A stretch of DNA of 64,000 nt from an uncultured Bacilli bacterium (GTDB lineage Bacteria; Bacillota_I; Bacilli_A; RF39; UBA660): the NCBI GenBank assembly GCA_944359725.1, contig CALVSY010000001.1:1-64000 (forward strand). Reading direction: 5' to 3'. Shown here one piece after another: positions 58,230-64,000 of this stretch (position 1 is its first letter; the number at the start of each line of letters is the position of its first letter). A program made the position numbers and the translations under genes. The notes under the pieces were generated by a model. That model was not told where the DNA came from. It worked only from the letters and a program-made list of their open reading frames with translations, and made no database searches.

Positions 58230-58745
58230 TTATTGTACCTGCTCATAATCAAGTGTTATTGTAAATTGAGCTTTTTCAGCAGTTGTATTAACACTTTCTA
58301 ACCATTCTACTCTGATGGTCATGTTTTGAGTTTCATTTTGGTTAATAGGTGTTTCAGTAGCTGCTATACCTGAATAAGTTACCTTAATAGGTCCAGCGTC
58401 TGTATCTAATCCAGTTTGATTAATTTGTTTTAATACTGCTGGAACTGATCCTTTATTAGTTATTGTAACTGGTATTTCAACGTATGCACCTGGATAATCT
58501 AATTTATCAACTGTAATGGTTAACTCATTATTTCCTGGTTCTATTACAGCTAGCTCTTCTGAGTCTGGTTGTTTTGTATAACCAGAACTATTTACATCCC
58601 CAACTGATGTAAACTCAACATCAAAATCACCAGATGCTGATGCGGTACCAGAAATTGTTAGTGTTTCACTAAATAATGCGTATCCTATTGCTACGGCTAA
58701 AATAAACACCACTATACCAATTATTGCAATGTTTTGTTTTTTCAT
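58230..58745 (-). CDS. TasA-like SipW-dependent surface protein 4
   Basis: 171 residues. Signal helix ending AIGYALFSETLTISGTASAS and a beta domain (NELTITVDKLDYPGAYVEI, TQNMTIRVEWLES) very like its downstream neighbour. No Cys. SD AAAGGAG. It is the first of the SipW-dependent group in transcription order. Confidence 0.82.
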   Translation of the reverse strand: MKKQNIAIIGIVVFILAVAIGYALFSETLTISGTASASGDFDVEFTSVGDVNSSGYTKQPDSEELAVIEPGNNELTITVDKLDYPGAYVEIPVTITNKGSVPAVLKQINQTGLDTDAGPIKVTYSGIAATETPINQNETQNMTIRVEWLESVNTTAEKAQFTITLDYEQVQ

Positions 58746-58812
58746 TTTATCCTCTCCTTTATTATCTATTTATAGGATAACATTTATTTTAGTTTTTAGT
58801 CAATAGAATTTT

Positions 58813-58845
58813 AAAAGGTTAACACTTTCTTGTGTTAACCCTTTT
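58813..58845 (-). terminator. Terminator after the lysozyme gene
   Basis: GGTTAACAC / GTGTTAACC, 9-bp perfect stem, 6-nt loop, short T-run. Confidence 0.7.
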
Positions 58846-58858
58846 TACTCTAACTAAT

Positions 58859-59827
58859 TTACAAGGTTAATATTTGACCTGGATATATTTTATCAGGATT
58901 GCTTCCTATTACTGATTTGTTTTTCTCATATAGTTTTTGCCAGGTTGTTCCATATTTACTAGCAATACCACTTAACGTATCTCCTTTTTTTACTACGTAA
59001 GTTGTAGGATTTATACTAGAAGAACCAGGAATTTTAATAATTTGACCCGTGTATATTTTATTAGGATCAGAAATATTATTATAGCTTGCTAATTTTTGAT
59101 AAGTGGTGTTATATTTAGATGCTATTTCACTTAAAGTATCACCTTTTTTTACTACGTAATTTATATATTCTGAATCATTTTCATTTGACGTATCATCATT
59201 ATTAGATTCACTTTCTTTATAATTATTTAAATTATTCGCTTTTATTATAGAAGGATAATCTTTATAAGCAATATCTAAATCAACGTTACCATTAATTCCT
59301 GGCACGCTTCCTTTAGATGAATACTGCCACATACCAAATGGTTTTGAATAAGTTGGAGCACTAGTCCACTGGGCAAGCCATTTATCATAATCATCTAACT
59401 CTGAACTATTTAATTTACCATTTAAATAACTTAAGTTCGCGTAAATTGATACGTAATAACCCGCATCTTCTAACATTTGACAAAAAGTTTTTACTATATC
59501 CACTAAATCATCCGCTCTTACATCTTCTGTTACGCTAGATGTCTCAACATCAATTGCAACAGGATATAAAGGCTTATAATTTTTAATTATGTTTATAAAG
59601 CCGTTTGCTTCTTCTTTTGCTTCTTGAGTAGTAGTTGCATATGAAAAATGATAAAAACCATAAGGGATACCAGCACTTTCTAATCCCTTTACATACTCTT
59701 TATACTTACTATCTTCAGTAAAATGTCCGTAACTAGTTCTAACCATTGCAAAGTCTATGTTACCTTTTAGTTTGCTAAAATCAATATTACCTTGGTGATA
59801 ACTTATGTCAATTCCTCTTTTTTTCAT
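58859..59827 (-). CDS. GH25 lysozyme with two LysM repeats
   Basis: 322 residues. The GH25 domain (about 1-195) has RGIDISYHQGNIDF with the catalytic-region Asp, MVRTSYGHFTED, PVAIDVETS with the paired acidic residues and FGMWQYSSKGSVPG. A Ser/Asn-rich linker and two LysM repeats (YVVKKGDTLSEIASKY; YVVKKGDTLSGIASKY) follow. It cuts peptidoglycan between MurNAc and GlcNAc. There is no signal peptide after the ATG with SD GGAGGAG, so export is unexplained, as with phage endolysins or spore-associated enzymes released by mother-cell lysis. Confidence 0.92.
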   Translation of the reverse strand: MKKRGIDISYHQGNIDFSKLKGNIDFAMVRTSYGHFTEDSKYKEYVKGLESAGIPYGFYHFSYATTTQEAKEEANGFINIIKNYKPLYPVAIDVETSSVTEDVRADDLVDIVKTFCQMLEDAGYYVSIYANLSYLNGKLNSSELDDYDKWLAQWTSAPTYSKPFGMWQYSSKGSVPGINGNVDLDIAYKDYPSIIKANNLNNYKESESNNDDTSNENDSEYINYVVKKGDTLSEIASKYNTTYQKLASYNNISDPNKIYTGQIIKIPGSSSINPTTYVVKKGDTLSGIASKYGTTWQKLYEKNKSVIGSNPDKIYPGQILTL

Positions 59828-59896
59828 TAAATCTCCTCCGATCATTATTATTAAATGACGAAAGAAGATTTATGAATAATTAGTATGCATACGTTT

Positions 59897-61309
59897 TTAA
59901 TTATTTATGTTATGATGAACTTCTTTTGTATCCATCGTAATAGGTGCAAAGGTATAACCATTAGTAAGTCCATAATGTATTATTCTCTCAATAGCATCCA
60001 CCGTATACGGCTTTATATCATGCATTAAAACCATGTTTTCCTTATTTTCTTTTATGGCGTTTGTTACGTTTGAAACAATCACGTTAGGATCTGTTGTTTC
60101 ACCAGCATCACCTGATAAAATATTCCAATCATAATATTTATATCCCATTTCATTTAGTTTATTTGTAAGTTCACTCATTATGCCATGAGAATATTTTTTA
60201 CTTACCGTATTACTACTTCCTCCTGGAAATCTTACTATTTTAGATTCAAAACCAGTGTATCTTTTTACTTTATCTTGGATTTTTAGTAAATCATTTAAAT
60301 AGTTATCAACGCTTGAATATATTAATCCATAATTATGAGAAAAACTATGAAGTCCTATCGTGTGGCCTTTCTCATATTCTTTTTTTAAAACATCGTTATA
60401 GCGATCATCATATCCAGTTACGAAAAAGGTTGCTTTAACATTATATCTATCTAAAATATCAAGAAGTTTTTCAGTATAAGGACCAGGTCCATCATCAAAT
60501 GTTAAATAAATTACTTTGTCATACGTTTTTCCTTCTTCATAATTGTTTTTAGGAATAACTATTATTTCTCTTTTAACAGTATTTTTATTTCCAGAAGAAT
60601 CAGTTACTTCATAATTAATGTAGTAAGTACCCTCTTTTTTAATATCTAAATTAGAAGTTACGATAACTTCTTCTGTTATGTTACCATCACAGTCATCTAT
60701 TGCAACGTAACCCGGTTCTTTATATTTTTCGTTTTTCGCTAAATAAATAGGGTTATCCCCGTTTAAAATAATAGTAGGTTTTTCATTATCCATAATAATA
60801 ACATCAAACTCTTTTCTTGTGGTGTTACCAGATGAATCTGATACCTTATATATTATTTTATTATCACTTACTTTATACTCAATCTTGTCTGTTATATCTC
60901 CATCATAATTATCGCTTGCTCTTACTTTAACGTCTTTTACCTTTCCGTTTGGACATACGTTTGTAAAAGCACCTTCTATAACAAGTTTAGGACTTTTGTT
61001 ATCTACTACCTTAACTTCTTTTTCAATTTTAAAATGCTTGCCTTTGTAATTAGCCTCATAAGTAACAAAATAGGTACCAACTTTTTTAGTATCTACCTTT
61101 CCCTTTATTTTATAATTTATGTTTTTACAAGTATGTTTTGTTCCGTAACATAGATTTATTCTTTCATTTACGTAATTACTATTTACCATTACTTCATCAT
61201 AATTATCAAAATCTAATACGTATAAATCTTCATAATAATAATTAACATAAAAACTTGCTAAAATAAATAAAAATGACATTATTAAAACTATCGTAAACGC
61301 TTTTTTCAT
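59897..61309 (-). CDS. Polysaccharide deacetylase with Ig-like domains
   Basis: 470 residues. N-terminal membrane anchor, then three Ig-like modules of the HYR/DUF5011 type (KVDTKKVGTYFVTYEANYKG, DNEKPTIILNGDNPIYLAKN, KKEGTYYINYEVTDSSGNKN). The last 200 residues are a NodB deacetylase: YLTFDDGPGPYTEKLLDIL (Asp pair), HSFSHNYG (zinc His residues), RFPGGSSN and VLMHDIK. It removes acetyl groups from cell-wall or surface glycans outside the cell. SD AAGGTGAG. Confidence 0.92.
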   Translation of the reverse strand: MKKAFTIVLIMSFLFILASFYVNYYYEDLYVLDFDNYDEVMVNSNYVNERINLCYGTKHTCKNINYKIKGKVDTKKVGTYFVTYEANYKGKHFKIEKEVKVVDNKSPKLVIEGAFTNVCPNGKVKDVKVRASDNYDGDITDKIEYKVSDNKIIYKVSDSSGNTTRKEFDVIIMDNEKPTIILNGDNPIYLAKNEKYKEPGYVAIDDCDGNITEEVIVTSNLDIKKEGTYYINYEVTDSSGNKNTVKREIIVIPKNNYEEGKTYDKVIYLTFDDGPGPYTEKLLDILDRYNVKATFFVTGYDDRYNDVLKKEYEKGHTIGLHSFSHNYGLIYSSVDNYLNDLLKIQDKVKRYTGFESKIVRFPGGSSNTVSKKYSHGIMSELTNKLNEMGYKYYDWNILSGDAGETTDPNVIVSNVTNAIKENKENMVLMHDIKPYTVDAIERIIHYGLTNGYTFAPITMDTKEVHHNINN

Positions 61310-61377
61310 AATTACTACTCACCTTAATATTTATTATAACACCTAAAATAAGAAAGTATAAAAAAATAGTGAATTTT

Positions 61378-62631
61378 TTAATCACTATTAATTAAATTTG
61401 AAACAGCTTTCATAACTGCTATTTTACCATATGAGTAAGTAAGACTTCCTTGCTGATATGCTATATAAGGCTTTCTTACTGGTCCGTCACAAGAAAGTTC
61501 GATTGATGAACCTTGAGTAAACGAACCTGATGCCATAACTATTTTATCGGTATATCCTGGCATGTCCCAAGGAATTGGTTTTGATGCTGAATCAACTGGG
61601 GATGCACTTTGTATTCCACCGCAGTAATTAACTAAGTCTTTTTCATTTCCAAAAACTATGTTTTGAACGATGTCCGCTCTTTTTTCATTATACTTTGGCT
61701 CTACTTCGTACCCCAATTTTTCTAAAACCTTGCTTGTTAAAACGGCTGTTTTTAAACTGGATGCAACAACTAAGGGTGCAAAAAACAAACCTTGTAAAAT
61801 TGATTTATTAATGCCAAGTGTTGGTCCAACTTCCCTTCCCTCACCTGGAAGCGTTAGTCTTTCACCCGCTAAATCAACAAGCTTTTTTTTACCTGCTATA
61901 TATGCTCCGTTAGGTGCGATACCACCGCCTAAATTTTTAATTAAAGAGCCTACTATTATGTCCGCACCGACTTCTAGTGGTGTTTTGCCTTCCACAAACT
62001 CACAGTAACAATTATCAACCATTATGATAACTTCTTTATCAACACTTCTTATTTCTTTAATTACTTTTTCTACTTTGTCTACCTGAATACTTTTTCTTAT
62101 TGAGTATCCTTTACTTCTTTGTATTTCAATTAGTTTTACCTTATTGTTTTTTAAATACTTTTTTATTTTGTCATAATCAAAGTCATTATCTTTTAAATCT
62201 ATCTCATCATACTTAACACCAAATGATTTTAAAGAACTTTTATTTTCTTTTATTCCAATTACTTCATGAAGTGTATCATAAGGAGTACCAGTAATACTAA
62301 GCATTACATCTTTTGGTCTTAGGTATGCAAATAAAGCAACACAAAGTGCGTGAGAGCCCGATATGAACTGAGACCTAACCAAAGCATCTTCTGCTCCTAA
62401 AACATCCGCAAAAACACGTTCTATAGCATCACGACCCATATCATCATAACCATAACCCGTTGTTGAGTTAAAATGTGCCTCCGTTATGTTATTTTTATTA
62501 AAAGCATTAAGCACTTTTAAACTATTTATATCACATAATTCATCTATCTTTTTAAACTCTTCTTTTAAGTTTTCTTCTTCCTTTAAAACTAACTCTTTAG
62601 CTTTATTACTTATTCCAAATTCATTATACAT
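61378..62631 (-). CDS. Methionine gamma-lyase/aluminium-resistance family PLP enzyme
   Basis: 417 residues. The family (YnbB-like) is clear: FNSTTGYGYDDMGRDAIERV, SQFISGSHALCVALFAYLRP, the PLP-binding region IVGSLIKNLGGGIAPNGAYI with the Schiff-base Lys, and LPGEGREVGPTLG. The physiological reaction is uncertain despite the name. SD ATAGGAAGTGAT. The BRO-N gene lies 11 bp upstream on the same strand. Confidence 0.93.
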   Translation of the reverse strand: MYNEFGISNKAKELVLKEEENLKEEFKKIDELCDINSLKVLNAFNKNNITEAHFNSTTGYGYDDMGRDAIERVFADVLGAEDALVRSQFISGSHALCVALFAYLRPKDVMLSITGTPYDTLHEVIGIKENKSSLKSFGVKYDEIDLKDNDFDYDKIKKYLKNNKVKLIEIQRSKGYSIRKSIQVDKVEKVIKEIRSVDKEVIIMVDNCYCEFVEGKTPLEVGADIIVGSLIKNLGGGIAPNGAYIAGKKKLVDLAGERLTLPGEGREVGPTLGINKSILQGLFFAPLVVASSLKTAVLTSKVLEKLGYEVEPKYNEKRADIVQNIVFGNEKDLVNYCGGIQSASPVDSASKPIPWDMPGYTDKIVMASGSFTQGSSIELSCDGPVRKPYIAYQQGSLTYSYGKIAVMKAVSNLINSD

Positions 62632-62642
62632 AACATCACTTC

Positions 62643-63500
62643 CTATTTGTTTTCTATTTTTTCTTGTTCTTCTAAATATTTATAACTTAAGTTATTATTA
62701 CTATTAATAATTTTCTTCCCTAACTTTTTTTCTATATCTTTTTTAGTATTACTAGCTATTTCTCCTCCTTGTTTAGCCACCACTTTATTAGCTTCTAATC
62801 CAAATGGTTTATGCTCTTTTGCAAGTTCTCTTGTTGTTACTTCTCCTATATCAGTAAGTAATAACTCTAAATCACTCATGTTATCCCTTAGTGATTCTTT
62901 TCTTATTCCTTTAAACTTTTTGTATTCTGATGCTTTCATACCAGACCAAGCCTTGTATATTTCATTTGTTAAAATACCATACTCATAATCTTTTTTAATG
63001 CCATTCTCTTTCCATACTTTAGTCAATTTATTTCTATTTAAGATCGCTTTTAGTCTTCGTTCTATCCATTCATCAGAATATCCTTTATTACGATAATAAT
63101 TAACTGCTCTATTAACCGCTTTTTCCGGATCAAATACTTCATCTATCCTCTCGCTGCCTAAAGATGCTAACCAAAGTTTAAAAGGTTCTGCTTTAGGGCT
63201 CGGCACCGACTCTATAAGTCTAAATATACCTTTTGTATCTAAAACATCGGTTAAATAATTTTTACCATCTTTTTGAGATTTCATTTTGAGTTGTCCGATT
63301 TTCTCGGACAACTGACTTCCCTCTTTTTTTAATTTTAATTTCAAATCATTCCAATACTTTCTTGGCCTTTCACTATTTGTTAATACAGTTATTACATCTA
63401 TAACACTAAAATAATAGTCCTCTTTACTACTGTCCCATACACTTCTTATTTCGTTTCCTTCAAATAAATTTGTTATTGTCCTTAGTTTGTTTTCATTCAT
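62643..63500 (-). CDS. BRO-N domain protein 2
   Basis: 285 residues, paralog of 20885-21709. The BRO-N block is at 1-110 (NLFEGNEIRSVWDSSKEDYY, LDTKGIFRLIESVPSPKAEP, FKLWLASLG). The same C-terminal helices follow (YYRNKGYSDEWIERRLK, LTNEIYKAWSGMKASEYK). SD GGAGG. Promoter: TTGACT near 63535-63541 with a weak -10. An inverted repeat lies inside codons 63-71. It is isolated from the first island, next to a PLP enzyme and an SDR gene. Confidence 0.88.
   Translation of the reverse strand: MNENKLRTITNLFEGNEIRSVWDSSKEDYYFSVIDVITVLTNSERPRKYWNDLKLKLKKEGSQLSEKIGQLKMKSQKDGKNYLTDVLDTKGIFRLIESVPSPKAEPFKLWLASLGSERIDEVFDPEKAVNRAVNYYRNKGYSDEWIERRLKAILNRNKLTKVWKENGIKKDYEYGILTNEIYKAWSGMKASEYKKFKGIRKESLRDNMSDLELLLTDIGEVTTRELAKEHKPFGLEANKVVAKQGGEIASNTKKDIEKKLGKKIINSNNNLSYKYLEEQEKIENK
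63289..63313. repeat. Inverted repeat inside BRO-N gene 2
   Basis: AGTTGTCCGA (63289-63298), loop TTTTC, TCGGACAACT (63304-63313): perfect 10-nt arms. It occupies the same inter-block segment as the repeat in BRO-N gene 1 but has an unrelated sequence. Confidence 0.9.
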
Positions 63501-63569
63501 ATACTTTCCTCCTTTTTTATTTATTTAAGGTAAAAAAGTCAAATACTGCAAACTAATTTACTCTTAAGT

Positions 63570-64000
63570 TTATTGGTGATTACATCCACCATCTACTCTT
63601 AAAACTTCGTTATTTATGTAACTTGCATCATCACTTGCTAAAAAGTATATAGCTTTCGCTACTTCTTCTGGTTCTGCAAATCTTCTTAAATAAATTTTTT
63701 CACATTCTTCTTTTACATAATCAGAATCTAATTCTTTATTCATTTCAGTGTTTGCCCAACCAGGTGCAACTGCATTAACTCTTATATAAGGTGCAAAATA
63801 TTCTGACAAATTATGAGTCAAGTTAATCAACCCAGCCTTAGTAGTATCATAATCTAAACTATATTCATAATATGTATCTAATCCATTTGTAGATGAAACA
63901 TTTACAATAACACCACTTTTTTGTTCAAGCATGTATTTACCAACTTCTCTTGAAACTATAAATGGTCCAATTAAGTTAACATCTAATATTTTTCTAAAAT
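63570..64000 (-). CDS. Short-chain dehydrogenase/reductase (partial, runs off the window)
   Basis: The last 143 codons of an SDR, continuing past the right edge. Conserved parts: DVNLIGPFIVSREV, VIVNVSSTNG with the catalytic Ser region, YDTTKAGLINLTHNLS with the YxxxK pair, INRVNAVAPGW-type RVNAVAPGWANTEM and the terminal VDGG. FabG-like dehydrogenases reduce ketones with NAD(P)H; substrate unknown. The cofactor-binding start of the protein is outside the window. Confidence 0.9.
   Translation of the reverse strand, partial: FRKILDVNLIGPFIVSREVGKYMLEQKSGVIVNVSSTNGLDTYYEYSLDYDTTKAGLINLTHNLSEYFAPYIRVNAVAPGWANTEMNKELDSDYVKEECEKIYLRRFAEPEEVAKAIYFLASDDASYINNEVLRVDGGCNHQ

Noticed and set aside
1-64000. 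CRISPR array or IS element
   Set aside because: No series of regularly spaced repeats and no transposase-like frame or IS-type terminal repeats were seen.

Overview
The window is AT-rich DNA from a low-GC Firmicute. It reads with the standard bacterial code: Trp is TGG and TGA is used as a stop. SD sequences are strong (GGAGG, GGTGAT) and promoters are TTGACA/TATAAT-like. The gene content fits an uncultured, probably gut-associated, Bacilli/Mollicutes-like or clostridial lineage: a GerA-type spore-germination operon, FeoAB, QueH, SipW/TasA-like surface proteins and a Gram-positive T4SS. The exact order cannot be fixed from sequence alone.

Layout. 1-0.4 kb: small rhodanese. 0.4-14.9 kb: a Gram-positive type IV secretion/conjugation cluster on the minus strand, in the order VirB2-like (two genes), VirB6/PrgH, VirB3/PrgI, VirB4/PrgJ split into two genes, a cell-wall hydrolase (C39-like plus M23), two paralogous lipoproteins, VirD4. 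No relaxase or integrase is visible. 15-17.3 kb: membrane and extracellular proteins (thioredoxin lipoprotein, transglutaminase-like protein). 17.3-22.6 kb: an accessory island with three DUF1016/YhcG-type PD-(D/E)XK nuclease genes (two are a tandem duplication), a BRO-N protein, an unknown gene and a decayed gene. 22.6-31.8 kb: recG, a candidate structured RNA, gerKA-KC-KB-like operon, SOD, nucleoside hydrolase, tRNA-Cys and tRNA-Gly, an IMPase. 32-35.4 kb: membrane regulator and sensor-like genes. 35.5-40.5 kb: an orphan short transcription unit, an Ogt-GNAT fusion, thioredoxin-like, prs with a leader ORF, queH, fic. 40.5-47.7 kb: Ca2+ P-type ATPase, HExxH protein, feoAB, UvrD-like helicase. 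47.7-51.8 kb: a possible type I toxin-antitoxin locus, a pilin-like protein, gltX, a DinJ-YafQ-like TA pair, tRNA-Glu(CTC) and tRNA-Gln(CTG). 51.9-58.8 kb: pnuC, then a SipW/TasA-like cluster with DUF5305 and one pseudogene. 58.8-64 kb: GH25-LysM lysozyme, polysaccharide deacetylase, methionine-gamma-lyase-like protein, a second BRO-N gene and a partial SDR gene.

Most unusual signal: all five DUF1016 and BRO-N genes carry a short, nearly perfect inverted repeat inside the coding sequence, at the same alignment position within each family but with a different sequence in every gene. The three DUF1016 genes also share a promoter layout in which the -10 region and the start-codon region are inverted copies of each other. 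The two arms change together between paralogs. I know of no description of this arrangement. It suggests self-recognition or autoregulation by these two protein families.
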